Positions 21,590 through 32,841 of a stretch of 64,000 bases of DNA are shown here, in pieces; within the stretch, counting starts at the first letter, position 1; every line of letters starts with the position of its first letter. This stretch comes from Orobanche coerulescens (Eukaryota; Streptophyta; Magnoliopsida; Lamiales; Orobanchaceae), in the NCBI GenBank assembly GCA_033398695.1, contig CM065819.1:3893501-3957500 (forward strand). The letters are read 5' to 3'. The notes beneath the pieces are model-generated. The model made no database searches. It was not told the origin of the DNA and saw only the letters and a list, made by a program, of their open reading frames with translations. The position numbers and the translations under genes are program-made.

Positions 21590-22327
21590 TTAATGTGGCT
21601 TCTTTCTAGGGAGATTGCCAAATACCCCCTTCTTGCAATATATAAGCCTCTTATTCCACAAGGAAGGTTTTGGTTCATGCCTGGTTGCCAAAAATAATGA
21701 GTAAGAATAATTATGCGGACAACCAAAAAATAATGAAAGAATATAATAATTATAAGGTATGAAAAAATAAGCAGAGTTCGAATGGGTAAATAATAAAGAC
21801 ATATCATGAACAACCTCATTAGAACTCAAAGAATCAGCCTCAACAAAATCAAAAGTAATGGGGACAATCTCTCCCAATATGGATTTAGGAAAAATTATGC
21901 GTGGCACCGTTAATAAAATTTTAGGCACGAAAGTGTTCACCTTATTATTCGAAGTTTGATGACAAATTAATGAAATCTCTTTGGAAACATCATCAATGGT
22001 AACTTCTTCTACAAGCTCATCACACTTTATGTAAGTATCAGGTGCTGGGGGATCGACCCTAAAACTCAGCATGTCTTTCTTCTCAACCTCCCCCTCAACT
22101 TCACTACTAAATCGATGAGCTGAAAAATAACCATAGTGAATCTCAAGACCACGACTTGCACATTCTCGCTCAAGAGGGGTACTATCAGGATTTTTGAGAG
22201 CGTCTACACAAAGTTCAAACATGGTCTTTTGTTTTGGGGGAGGGGGCTGACTGACCCTATTAGGCAAATTATTAAGATCATCGAAATTTATGAAATGCCA
22301 AGGGTCACGATAATCAAAGGAAAACAT
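21590..22327 (-). CDS. Uncharacterised ORF of the Tat/Athila-type element
   Basis: An uninterrupted frame runs from an ATG at 22435, overlapping the PBS, to a stop at 21590 (281 aa). Its first 36 residues are Phe-rich and come from a T-rich leader, so I prefer the second Met at 22327 (MFSFDYRDPWHFINFDDLNN), giving 245 aa. The middle is acidic and Pro-containing (RVDPPAPDTYIKCDELVEEV) and the last 75 residues are aromatic-rich. I recognise no gag, protease or other domain. It is the only open frame in this element. It could be a real accessory protein, a relic of gag, or chance. Absence of stops over 245 codons next to nearly identical LTRs makes recent selection possible. Confidence 0.4.
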   Translation of the reverse strand: MFSFDYRDPWHFINFDDLNNLPNRVSQPPPPKQKTMFELCVDALKNPDSTPLERECASRGLEIHYGYFSAHRFSSEVEGEVEKKDMLSFRVDPPAPDTYIKCDELVEEVTIDDVSKEISLICHQTSNNKVNTFVPKILLTVPRIIFPKSILGEIVPITFDFVEADSLSSNEVVHDMSLLFTHSNSAYFFIPYNYYILSLFFGCPHNYSYSLFLATRHEPKPSLWNKRLIYCKKGVFGNLPRKKPH

Positions 22328-22424
22328 AGTGAAAAAAATAAGAAAGAAAAAAATATAGAAACTAAAGAAAAAAAACTTAAAATTAAAATTAGAGTCGCTT
22401 GGTAATGATATTAGCGAAAAATCA

Positions 22425-22442
22425 GTCCCCGACAACGGCGCT
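22425..22442 (-). promoter_or_regulatory. tRNA-Asp-type primer binding site of the Tat/Athila-type element
   Basis: AGCGCCGTTGTCGGGGAC on the minus strand matches the known Athila/Tat site TGGCGCCGTTGCCGGGGA with few changes and lies 7 nt from the LTR. Confidence 0.75.
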
Positions 22443-22449
22443 AAAAACT

Positions 22450-23735
22450 TGTTGTGAGGAAATCCCTCACACTATGCCGCAAGTACACGGTGTCAACAAG
22501 TAATAAAGTGATAAGTAAGATATCGCTCCCTCGAGGACTGATTTCACTAAGTACCAAAATATAGTCAACTCGTAATTTTATTTGAAGAATAATTATATAG
22601 AATTTATTTCTAAACTAATTGCAGAAAAATAAATAGAAAATAATAATAATAAGGGCGTAGGATTATGATTATCACCTCAAACAATCAGGAATGATTTTTT
22701 TTATTTAATTCAATTCACTTTTATTCAATTGATTGTAAGCCAGGAATTCCTAGATTATTCCAAAGCTTCTCCCAAAGTCGATAGAAAATATTAATAATTA
22801 TTAACTCGATATATTCCTATTCGGATTAGATAATTAATAGCTAAAACAGTTCATGAATCCCCACTATAAAGGCTTCACAATTCCCATGAGTATATCCCTA
22901 TCTCACGACAATCATGATTTTTCTCACAAGAACTATGCCTAAATTTCATCTCCCGAATCCCTAAAGACGTTCAAATCAATTCAACTGTTGGCCAGACAAT
23001 TAAAAGGCGTTAAGAACAATGAGAAACATCCAACTCAATACAAATAATAAGTGAATTGAAATAAAAATAAATAAATCAAACCGTCATGTAATCGGCTACA
23101 ATCACAATCCTACTCAAACAGATCTAGAAAATAAGATGCGGAAAAATTAAGGAAAACCATAAGGGATTCGTGGTCTTGTCGTCGCCCACAAATCTCCTAT
23201 TCTTGTGTTCTTCGATTCCTCCTACGATGTCTCGATCCTCTCCTACGATGTCTTAATCCCTCCTCCTTTTTTTGACCTTCAATGTTTATTTATAGCTATC
23301 CTTAGCCTCCAAAACACGTCCGGGAATTAGGTTGAGAACAGGCTCCTAAAAACGGCCCAGAAACACGGCAAATTCATCAAAACCGCCCCGTGGGCCGCGG
23401 CTCAGTAAGTGTGTGCTGCGGCCCCTAACCTTCAGCGCCTATACCTGGGCGCTACATTTTCTTCCTGGGCCTCGGCTCAGCATCCTTGTGCCGCGGCCCC
23501 CGGTACAGTTCGCTCGGCGCTCTCTGTGTGTCGTGCGTGTGCCGCGGCTCAGCATATGGGTGCCGCCCCCAGGAAAAAAATTGTCGTTTTGGCCCGTTTT
23601 TCGCCGTTTGAGCTTACAGACTCCAATTTTCTACAAAACATATAAAGATAGTGCATTAAAAGCTCATTTATGCAGATTTAGGCTCAAAATGGATATAAAA
23701 TAATGATAAATAAGCGCATAAAAATACGCCTAACA
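22450..23735 (-). repeat. 5' LTR of the Tat/Athila-type element
   Basis: 1286 bp, nearly identical to 14394-15705. It carries the same CCGCGG array and a TATA box at 23287-23294. The TSD CTTCG follows at 23736-23740. Confidence 0.9.
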
Positions 23736-23740
23736 CTTCG

Positions 23741-24579
23741 TGTCATATTTTTGGAAAGCGGTTCATAAAGCCTTGGGAACCGAGCTAAACTTTAGCACAA
23801 CTTATCATCCCCAGAAAGACGGACAGTCTGAGAGGACTATTCAAACAGTGGAAGACATGCTGAGAGCTTGTGCCTTAGATTAGTCGACTGAGTGGGAAGT
23901 TCATCTACCATTAATTGATATCGCTTAGAACAATAGTTGGCATGCTTCCATTAAGATGGCACCTTTTGAGGCATTATACAGAAGGAGATGTAGATCGCCC
24001 CTGTGTTGGGACGATTCATCAAACTTGATCGGGACGGAACTGGAGTTGATCGTACAGACGCGAGAGAAGATAGCTTTGATTCGTGGAAGACTGTTGACCG
24101 CCCAGAGTCGGCAGAAATTTTATGCAGATATATGCCGTCGCCGGTTAGAATTTAGTATTGGAGATCACGTACTTTTAAAGGTTTCTCCTACTCGGGGAAT
24201 TTTTCGTTTTGGAAAGAAGGGAAAGTTGAGTCCGAGATATATCGGACCGTTCGAGATTCTTAAAAGAGTTGGAGAGTTGGCGTACAAGTTGGCCTTACCG
24301 CCATCACTGACTCACGTTCATAATGTTTTACATGTATCTCAGTTACGGAAGTACATATCAGATTCCAGTCATGTAATCGATTTTAGTGAGATTGAAGTCG
24401 CACAGGACGGCACGTATGATGAGAAACCGATCCGAATACTCCAAAGTCGAGTCAAGCAGTTGAGCAATAAATCAATAATCTTGGTTAAGGTTCAATGGTC
24501 GCGCCACAGAATTGAAGAAGCCACTTGGGAGACGGAAGATAGTATGAAGTCTAGATACCCAGAATTATTTTTGTCTTGA
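23741..24579 (+). pseudogene. Tekay-22 integrase C-terminal part and chromodomain
   Basis: It continues the integrase after the insertion: [31 protein letters not shown] carries the catalytic-core end, then a stop at 23881 and another at 23926 where Trp and Tyr are usual. From 23956 the frame is open to 24579: MAPFEALYRRRCRSPLCWDD, GPFEILKRVGELAYKLALPP and the C-terminal chromodomain segment (IRILQSRVKQL, VKVQWSRH, EEATWE). In chromoviruses this domain directs integration to modified histones. The last codons overlap a conserved hairpin. Confidence 0.9.
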
Positions 24580-24596
24580 GTTTCGGGACGAAACTC
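24578..24596 (+). other. Inverted repeat overlapping the pol stop, before the PPT
   Basis: GAGTTTCG-GGA-CGAAACTC forms a perfect 8-bp stem with a 3-nt loop. Counterparts in gypsy-3 (51904-51921) and near LTR-C (55657-55676) have AAGTTTCG/CGAAACTT-type stems. The purine tract AGAAAGAGAG follows before the 3' LTR. Confidence 0.65.
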
Positions 24597-24614
24597 TTTT
24601 TTAGAAAGAGAGTA

Positions 24615-27161
24615 TGAATATCCGGATAATTGTTGAGTATCTTCATCTGTATTTGAACCCTGTGTTATTTGAATTTGTGATATCGATAATAGAAGTATGA
24701 TCTTTTTTGTATTCGTATCCACATGCATGATAATATCAACTTGTAATTCTTCATATGCAACTACGCCATAACGTACGCTAGCTAGTAAGCGTAATGTACG
24801 TTATGTACCACGGATAGCATACGCTACGAATGAAGCATAGTGTACGTAAGACAGTCAATAATTTATCAAAGCAGATAGTGCATGGGCCAGTTGGTGGAGG
24901 GCCTGGATAAGATTCCCGCAGCATGAACCTGGACAGTTTTGGGTCAACGGGGATTAACGTAAGCTAAGTGACGTATATAGCGTACGCTAAGTATGGTTGA
25001 TTGCGTACGTAACGTTGTTGATGTAGTGTACGTAAGGGAGAACAGGAGCGAGGCAGTAAGCTATCATTGGACGATAGCGTACGCTAAGTATATCAGATAG
25101 CATACGCTAAGTGGATAACGTACGTTAAGCACTAAGGCTAACGTACGTAAAGCTCAGGACAGTATAAATGGGACAGCACCCCATTTTATTTTACCTCGTT
25201 TCCTTTCAGTTCTACTTCTTTTCCTTCAAATCCAAAGAGTTCCCCTTGGTACATAAACACTTGTATATCATCTCTACTTGATCATTGAGGATTTGAAGCA
25301 CCTTGGATTGGTACTCAAGCTTTCGGTGTTGGATTTTCGTCAAGTGTTCATCATTGTCTTCTACATTAAGGTATGTTGATACTTTCAAAACTCTAATCCT
25401 CGTCCTTAAGAAATGATATGAGCATGCTTATGAGATCATTGGATTAGTGAATGACACATTAAGTTGAGCACCATGTTCTTAAGAGCTAAGATGAACTTAT
25501 TCGAGACCTTTCTTGAGAAAGTGAATTATAACCAAGCATCTTGAGTTGAACCTATGATATAGTTTCTGAGATTAGTTACACGTATTGGATGATGATTCTG
25601 TTTTACTTGCTTACCAATGTGTTGTTAATACGATAACTTAGAACGGGGATATTCAAATAGAGATGAATTCTTAGGATTTTCACCAAGAATGAACCAGGTG
25701 TAGTATAAGTATTCTTCAAGCACAATTCATGATTCGTAGTAACTTCTGAAGATGATAATATTTGTGTTGATATTTAAGATATGATCAAGACTCGTAATTA
25801 ATATCACCTTTGTTAGATGAAGCGTAGGATAAGGATTATTGAAGAGTTTTTGGTTAGCTATTTGTTCTCAATGAAAGTTTGAATGAAGTGATTGGAGCAA
25901 CCATAGATTATCCTAACTACATATCGGAATACGTAATCGAGATTTGAGTATGGCATTGTGATGATATGTGTATCCTTGAATTCGAAGATGTCTAACACCA
26001 TAGGATCATTCAGATTCGCATGAGTAATTTATGTGTGAGTATAACGTATGTTAAGCACTATGCATTACGTACGTTATATCATCAGGTCAGACAGTCGTCT
26101 GATCAGAGAACTGCCAAATTCATGTTTAGCGTACGTTAGGCTTCAGAGCTTACGTACGCTAACGTACAGACTTAACGTACATTACGTTGGGTATGTAACG
26201 TACGTTATTAAGAGTACAGTCAGGATTCGTAATGTTGAACTTTCGGCCGTAGTTTAGAATGTTAGATGTTAGTACGTTAGTTACTCGACGTAAGATGAAC
26301 TCTATATTATTTCTTTTGTTTAAGGTCCGAGTTTTACTACGTGATTGATCGAAGGGCGACCTTCGAGCGTATTGATACCCAGCGAAGTATTATCATTGTC
26401 GTTAAATCGAGGCAAGTACTTTAATTATAATTGTGCGTATTAATGTCGGTTATATTATTGTTGTATTATGCATACTTGTTGTGATTAATTGTCCACCATG
26501 CGTTGATCCGACGGGATCATCATGGGAATTTATAGCTGTGTGCTTTGGATTATTGGACAGGTATTTCCACCATGCATTGGTCCGATGGGATCATCATGGG
26601 AATCTATAGCTATGTGTGGTGGATCGTTGGAATACCATGAGTATGTTGAGATTTTCATGATGTGCTATGTGTTGTTATTATTTCTCGTTGGAGAAACTTG
26701 TCATGGTTATGATTGATAATATTGACATTATTATTTAAGGATTGATGAATAAATCCTCGTTATAAAATTATCGTATTTGTACTAGCATCGTTGTACTAAC
26801 CCCTTCGGGGGTGAACATTTATGTTATGTTCGGGATCCAGGAGAGCGGGAAAACAACCACTAGAGCTGCATGACGACGAGGGTGCAGAGTGATGTTATGG
26901 CCGGATTACTTTGTCGTATGTTTGTGTTGTTTCAATAAAGTACTCGAGTACGTTGTTTTTTGTTATTATGGGTTTGGGTATGTACTAATATTCACCGTTG
27001 GACGTTTGTATTTTCAGTATTGATTCAGAATCGTTGTATTTTATTTTTGTGTCCATCGTTTGTTGGTGTTGTTATTGTCATTTCGTTTCTTCAGCCTTGT
27101 AAATTCTTACGTAAAGGTTTTACGGTGCTGTAATATTCCTGAATATATCGGGGGTGTTACA
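24615..27161 (+). repeat. Tekay-22 3' LTR
   Basis: 2547 bp without nested insertions, ending GGGGGTGTTACA. It shows the undisturbed order: palindrome array (about 24769-25150), TATA (25163-25169), second cluster (26041-26205), GAGGCAAGTA (26409-26418), 76-bp tandem pair (about 26492-26630) and terminal hairpin (about 27102-27126). Confidence 0.9.
25163..25169 (+). promoter_or_regulatory. TATA box of Tekay-22 3' LTR
   Basis: TATAAAT directly after the palindrome array, as in the 5' LTR. Confidence 0.6.
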
Positions 27162-29867
27162 AACAATAGTCTAATTGTTGTTGTTCTTGCTACCAGTGCA
27201 TATGTGCCAAAATAATCGATTCTTCCCATTGTCGAAATTCTTTGGCTACCAATCTAGCCTTGTAAGCGTTAAGAGTACCATCTCTATATTTCTTTCGAAA
27301 CACCCACTTACATCCAATGAGTCTCGACCCTTTGGGTAGATCGACAATCTCCTAAGTGTGATTTGCCATAATAGAATCCATTTCATCTTGGATAGCATCT
27401 TTCCAAAAACTGGAGTCCCGAGAAGCCAGTGCTTCATTATAAGTCTTAGGACCATCTTCAACAAGAAGAATAATTGGAATCGTTCGGGCAAAATTCTCTC
27501 TATTTCCTTCTACTAGTTAGAAGGAAATAAATTGAGAATCTATTTCATCTGGTCCCAAATCCTTAGTCTCACGGACTCTCTTGCTAATCTGAGGTTATGG
27601 TTGTTCTACAACAACCCTAGAAGAACTCTCCTCTCGAGGTTCTTCATTTGTGGAATTTTGAGATTCCTTTTCCTTAGAATTAGAGTTCTCAAAGAATTCC
27701 ACATCTCGGGATTCTACTATGACATTAGATTCTAAATTTAGATGTATGTATGCCTTGCTATTCGTAGCATAGCCAATAAAAGCACTTCGTATCCCTCGAG
27801 AACCCAACTTGGTCCTTTTAGGATCCACATTTTTGTAGTAGGCTAGGCACCCACACAGTTTGAAATACCCAATATTCGGCTTTTGCCCTTTCCATACCTC
27901 GTACGGAGAAATTTGGGTTAATGATATACGATTTAAAATATGATATGCAGAAAGTAAAGCTTCAACCCAGAAACTAAAAGGTAATTCAGAATGCAGTAAC
28001 ATGGCATTTATCATCTCTTTAAGTGTTCTATTTTTACGTTCAGCTAAACCGTTTTGTTGTTGTGTACGTGGTGCGGAATATTCATGAACAATACCATTTT
28101 CTTCACAAAAGGCATTAAAATCACTAGAAAAATATTCACCACCTCTATCACTTCTAAGAACTTTAATTTTAGTTCCTAATTGATTTCCAGCTTCAGTCTT
28201 ATACATCGTAAAAGCATTAAAAGCATCATATTTATGTTTTAATAAATACACATATGTAAATCTAGAGGAATCATTAATAAAGGCAATAAAATACTTATTT
28301 CCCCATGGGTTAACATCCCATTGAATTCACATAAGTCAAAATGTATAAGATCTAACAATTTAGAATTTCTCTCTACACTATAAAAGGGTTTCTTTATCAT
28401 TTTAGATTTCACACATATTTTACATTTATCTAATTTATCATATTTGCACGAAATTAAACCACATTTAATTAATCTTTTCATAGTGCTAAATTCTATATGT
28501 GATAATATACTATGCCATAAAGAAACGGAATCAAGCATATAAGCAGAAGGAGAAATTTTATTAATAACATTGTCAATAATACATAATTTGACCATCCATT
28601 CACTAGAGTAGCCCTTTCCAACAAATACACCATTACGTGTCAAGATAAGCTTGCCCGAATCATACACAGATTTGATCCCCGGTTTGCCTAGGAGATCACC
28701 ACTAACAAGGTTCCAACTCATTTCTGGAACATGGAGAACATTGGTCAAAGTGACCTTCTTCCCGGATGTGAAGTTGAGTTCCACGTTTCCGATGTCGAAG
28801 ACCTTTGATCATTGCTCGTTTCCCATTTGAACTTCTTGTCCTCCGTCAACTTCAGAATAGGTGTTAAAAGCAGCCCTATCGCATGATACGTGGACGGTAG
28901 CACAAGTGTCGTACCACCACCCTTGAACCTTGCCCTTTACCGCCATAATTTCGCTCACCGTAGCGATTACGTTCCCATCGGTCATATTGGTGTCGACTTC
29001 TTTTTCCGCCGTCTTATGGTGTCGACAATCTCGAGCATAGTGACCGGGTTTGCCACACACATAGCATCCCCTGTTGGACCCCTTAGATACGGACTTGTTG
29101 CCCGACTTGACTTTGCTGGAATGCTTGAATTTCTTTGAATCCTTTTTGGGACCCGAAGAACTTCCTTTTTCATTCCACTTCCTCTTGCCTTTCGCGCTCA
29201 CCGCGTTGGCCTTGAAAGTACCGGCATCCGTCATCTTCTCTCTCATCCTCGATTACTCCTCGATTCGAAGATGTTTTTGGATTTGTTCCAAAGAGAAGTC
29301 CTCGGTATTGTGAAGGAGTTTCTTCCGGTAGCTTTTCCAGGAATTTGGCAACTTCGCAATAATCGCACCAACTTGGAAAGTCTCCGGAATATAAATCTTC
29401 ACGGCCCTCAATTTGTTGACAATAACTTACAATTCATGTACTTGAGCAAGTATGGGGTTATCGTCAAACATCTTAAAATCAAAATAACTAGAGACGGGAA
29501 ACTTTTTGGTACCTTCTTCTTCGGCCTTGAATTTGTACTCGAGTGCCTTCCAAATCTCCATCACTGATGGATTGTCAGTGTAGAGATCGTAGAGATGGTC
29601 GGAGAGAGTGTTCAAAATGTGGCCATGGCACAGCAACTCGTCCTCTTGACTCTTCTTTCGTTCTGCCTTGAGTTCTTAAGAATCTTTGTCCGTTGGCTCC
29701 GGGATAGGCTTGAATGTCGGGTCCAACACATAGAAGACCTTCATGGCAGTGAGGAAGAAACACATCTTATCCTGCCAGCGAGTGTAGTTGGTTCCATCGA
29801 AGCAGTCCAACTTGATGAAGTCTTGGTTCATCACCTTCAAACTCGAAACAGTAGCCTCGGTCGCCAT
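27162..29867 (-). pseudogene. copia-2 gag-protease-integrase-RT (right fragment)
   Basis: Read on the minus strand from the ATG at 29867. The gag start is MATEATVSSLKVMNQDFIKLDCFDGTNYTRW. The UBN2 region continues in other frames (HILNTLSDHLYDLYTDNP, FDDNPILAQVHELQ). A CCHC knuckle CYVCGKPGHYARDC lies at about 29068. The protease has WYDTCATVHV, with DTCA instead of DSGA, as I recall for some plant copia lineages. GAG-pre-integrase has SLWHSILSHI. The integrase core has SDRGGEYFS and YSAPRTQQQNGLAERKNRTL. RT begins LPKGSRLIGCKWVFRKKYRDGTLNAYKARLVAKEF. The frame is cut at 27161 and resumes at 4847. Stops and frameshifts are present, mostly in gag. Confidence 0.92.
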
Positions 29868-29887
29868 TGCAATAAATACTATAAAAT

Positions 29888-30690
29888 TGTTAGAAAATTC
29901 TTCAAAATTAAACACGTCGAGGCTTGAATCACGCATGGAAACGCTTTCCTTATAGTATTTCTTGCATCCTGAAATGTGTCTTAAGGTTACAAACAAGAAT
30001 ACGCAGGATACGACAAGCCTAAATTCCATACTGCACTGAGACAGAGTGAAATCCGAAAAGTAGACAAGAACGATTTTCTGGATATAGAGTTTAAGGAAAT
30101 GAGAATATTTGATTCAAAAATATATATTGATTTCTGAAATCGAACTTAGTTTTATAATGAAATCATACTTATTCGCGAAAAGGAGCACCATTTCGTTCAA
30201 ACGATATGACCATTGGCCAAACAACTGTTCCTTTGGAAATGACAACTTTTCATTCAAACGGCAAAATTAACCACCAATTGAAGAGGCGCAACCGTTGGCG
30301 AGAATCGCTATTAAAGTGCCAAATTGTGCCTACGAAGCACCACTAAAGCCTCTAATCCCGTGCCCGTGCCCGAGCCCGAGCCCGAGCCGGACGCAGGACG
30401 CTGCTGTCGCTGGTGGTGGCGATGTGAGAGTGAAAAATGGCATAGATTTGCCACCTCACCTCCACCTCACATCTACATGACATAGTCTCTCCACTACCAC
30501 ATGTTTATTAATAATTATTAAATGCTTACACTTATAAGGTGCTCAATTCCATTGTGTTTGTTCCATGTGGGATTCTTTTCCACTCCCAAAACACACTCTC
30601 TCAACATATTATTTTGTCTTTTAATGAATAATTAAATAAAAGCTTCAAAATAATTAAATTCCTTATTTAATTTTTTTAGATTTTCCAACA
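29888..30690 (-). repeat. copia-2 5' LTR
   Basis: In sense it starts TGTTGGAAAATC at 30690 and ends TTTTCTAACA at 29888, about 20 nt before the gag ATG. The position where a PBS should be (29876-29887) is degenerate, reading ATTTTATAGTAT. GATAC at 30691-30695 is the expected right TSD. Its partner would be outside the window. Confidence 0.6.
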
Positions 30691-30695
30691 GATAC

Positions 30696-30913
30696 CAATC
30701 TCGAAAGAATTATAAAGTTTTGAACGAGAGGAAACGAGTATGGAATTACGTCTTGTAAAGCAGACATTTTTGGATTTTCTTTTGGATCAACTCCCCATAC
30801 CTCTTGTTTATAGAGAATTATTTTTCCCTCAACATTTATGTGAAATGTCTCGTCTCAGTTCTTTTTTCCTCTTTATTTTCTTGGTAGTTTTTTTATATGA
30901 ATATATTATATAA
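30696..30913. other. Unassigned spacer between copia-2 and copia-3
   Basis: About 220 bp of moderately AT-rich sequence. It presumably represents the older target DNA. I recognise nothing in it. Confidence 0.4.
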
Positions 30914-30918
30914 ATGAT

Positions 30919-31802
30919 TGTAGGAATCATTTCCGAAATATAGGTATTTTCGGAGCCGAGTGGACGCCGAGCCGCGGCACATCAACTTGAAAAATACCTC
31001 ACCACTTCATGTACTCCGGGCCGCGGCTCATCCCTGCCGGGCCGCGGCCCCCGTTTATTTTGCTGGAACATCGCTGCTGAGATGGTACTTTGGGCCGCGG
31101 CCCCCCCACGACATACCTGGGCATTTTTTGTGTGTGTGTCACAGCACACGAGGTCAACTCAGCTGGGGGTGTCTTTTTAGCAGGTTTTCCTGCGGGATTT
31201 CTTCACTTCATCACCTACAACTTTGAGAGAACACATAGAGATAGAGAAACAAGAGAGAAAAGAAGGAGAGAAAAATACTTGTGTGATTTCCCGAAGATAT
31301 ATCGATCGGATCGTCGTGATTGTTGACAAGAGCTTGGTAGATATTGGGCAAACTTTTTCACCGGAATAGATCGAGGGTTTGAGTCCATAGGTTTGGGTAT
31401 TTTTGTTAGCTTTTTGTGTAAGCTATTTTGGTGTTTCCTTTTCTCGATCTTGTTGTTATTATTGTATTCCAAATACTTGAAGAACATTTATTACCGAGTA
31501 TTTGACGATTGAGTTGTATACCTCTATTTTGTACTAGGGACGATTGTTCATTGTGTATTGGTGATAGTGGATTTAAGCGGCTTCGGTCCCGTGGTTTTTA
31601 CTCTCGTCTTGAGGGATTTTCCACGCTAAAATTGTGTCTCGTTATTATTGCTTTTGGTATATCATTTGTATTATATTTTCGAGTTGTAATTGTGTGCTCT
31701 ACTCGTCGGTAACCACGAAGTTACAATTGAAGATTGGGAAATTGTCAAACGAGGTTCCGAATTTTTCGTTGTGACGTTATATTTGTCAATGTTTTCCCAA
31801 CA
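30919..31802 (+). repeat. copia-3 5' LTR
   Basis: 884 bp. It carries CCGCGG palindromes at 30969-31108 and a T-rich R/U5. No canonical TATA box is visible at the expected place. Confidence 0.75.
30965..31108 (+). repeat. CCGCGG palindrome cluster in copia-3 LTR
   Basis: GAGCCGCGGCAC, GGGCCGCGGCTCA, GGGCCGCGGCCCCC and again GGGCCGCGGCCCCCC. The words are the same as in the gypsy Tat/Athila-type LTR at 15355-15543. Confidence 0.8.
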
Positions 31803-31805
31803 AAG

Positions 31806-31817
31806 TGGTATCGGAGC
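31806..31817 (+). promoter_or_regulatory. copia-3 primer binding site (tRNA-iMet)
   Basis: TGGTATCGGAGC, 3 nt after the LTR end. Confidence 0.85.
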
Positions 31818-31862
31818 CACGGGATTTGTTGTTTCGTTGTTGCTTATTATCTCAATTGTAAG

Positions 31863-32841
31863 ATGGAAGCCAACACGAGTAGAATGGTTAATTTGAATGG
31901 TTCGAACTACCACGTATGGAAGGGGAAGATGGAAGACCTTCTATATGTGAAGGATTATTATTTACCGGTTTTTAGCAAAGATAAACCGGAAGGCAAGCCC
32001 GACGTGGAGTGGACTATTTTGCATCGCCAAGTTTGCGGATATATTCGACAATGGGTTGTTGACAATGTTTTGAACCATAATAGTGGAGAGAAGGACGCTA
32101 GAGATTGTGGCACAAACTCAAGCAATTGTACGCTCGGAAGACGGGGAATAATAAGTTACTCCTCATTAAACAAATGATGAATTTAAAGTATCGGGACGGG
32201 ACTCCTCTGTAGGATCATTTGAATGCATTCCAAGGCATCATTAATCAACTTGCGGGAATGGACATTAAATTCGAAGAGGAGGTGCAAGCTTTGTGGTTAT
32301 TGGGCACATTGCCGGATTCTTGGGAGACGTTTCGAACTTCATTGTCTAACTCTGCCCCGATGGTGTCATTTCGATGGAACTAGCTAAAGGGAACATGTTG
32401 AACGAGAAGGTCCGAAGAAAGGCACAGGGATCTTCGTCACAGTCGGATGTTCTAGTTACCGAAATACGGGGGAGAGGTCAAAGTAGAGGCCCGAGTAATA
32501 GAGGGCTACAGAGGAGTAATTCCCGGGGGAAGTATGCCAATGTTGAATGTTACTATTGTGGTCAGAAAGGGCATACAAAGAAATTTTGCCGACAATTGAA
32601 GAAGGAAAATCGCCAAGGCCGAGAGAATTCACAAAAGAAGGAGAGCGGTAGTAATGATAAAGCCGAAGTAAATACTACTACCGAAGAATTCTTTGTTTGA
32701 TGTGATTATGATATGGTGAACCTTACTAGAGATGATTCGAGTTGGGTGGTCGATAGTGGAGCTACGTGTCATGTTACATCATGTAGAGATTTTTATTCCT
32801 CTTATACTCTGGGTGACTATGGTATAGTCAAGATGGGTAAC
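31863..32841 (+). pseudogene. copia-3 gag and start of protease
   Basis: The ATG at 31863 opens MEANTSRMVNLNGSNYHVWK. The gag core continues with VCGYIRQWVVDNVLNH and, after frame changes near 32100-32210, with LNAFQGIINQLAGMDIKFEEE and LPDSWETFRTSLSNSAP. The CCHC knuckle CYYCGQKGHTKKFC is at 32548-32589. A TGA at 32698 precedes the protease start SSWVVDSGATCHVTS (DSGA at 32752-32763). The frame ends abruptly after VKMGN where the internal deletion begins. No integrase, RT or RNase H is left. Confidence 0.88.

Larger units (their letters stand above)
14394..23735 (-). mobile_element. Non-autonomous Tat/Athila-type LTR element inside Tekay-22 integrase
   Basis: LTRs at 14394-15705 and 22450-23735 are nearly identical: 4 substitutions in about 190 bp compared, plus microsatellite indels. 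They begin TGTTAGGCG and end CACAACA in sense. The PBS next to the right LTR is of the tRNA-Asp type (GCGCCGTTGTCGGGGAC on the minus strand), typical of Athila/Tat elements. The left LTR is preceded in sense by a TTTGGGGGTATT polypurine tract. Without the nested solo LTR the internal domain is about 2.85 kb. It has no gag or pol, only one unidentified ORF near the PBS. Confidence 0.85.
4848..27161 (+). mobile_element. Tekay-22: chromodomain Ty3-gypsy element carrying three nested insertions
   Basis: It begins TGTAATATCC and ends GGTGTTACA. The 5' LTR is 4848-5490 plus 8430-10332 after removing a nested solo LTR and its duplicated 5 bp. The 3' LTR is 24615-27161. The two LTRs are 2546 and 2547 bp and clearly diverged, so this is an old copy. 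The PBS is at 10338. Gag, protease, RT, RNase H, integrase and a C-terminal chromodomain can all be read, with stops and frameshifts. Family order and chromodomain place it in the chromoviruses, Tekay/Del type. Nested inside are two solo LTRs and a Tat/Athila-type element. Confidence 0.9.

Noticed and set aside
27246..27491. 81-aa ORF as a separate gene
   Set aside because: It is an off-frame shadow of the copia-2 RT start, whose motifs are readable in another frame.
30696..30913. Organellar DNA insertion or gene fragment
   Set aside because: Nothing recognisable as a chloroplast or mitochondrial gene on either strand. Too short and AT-rich to claim.
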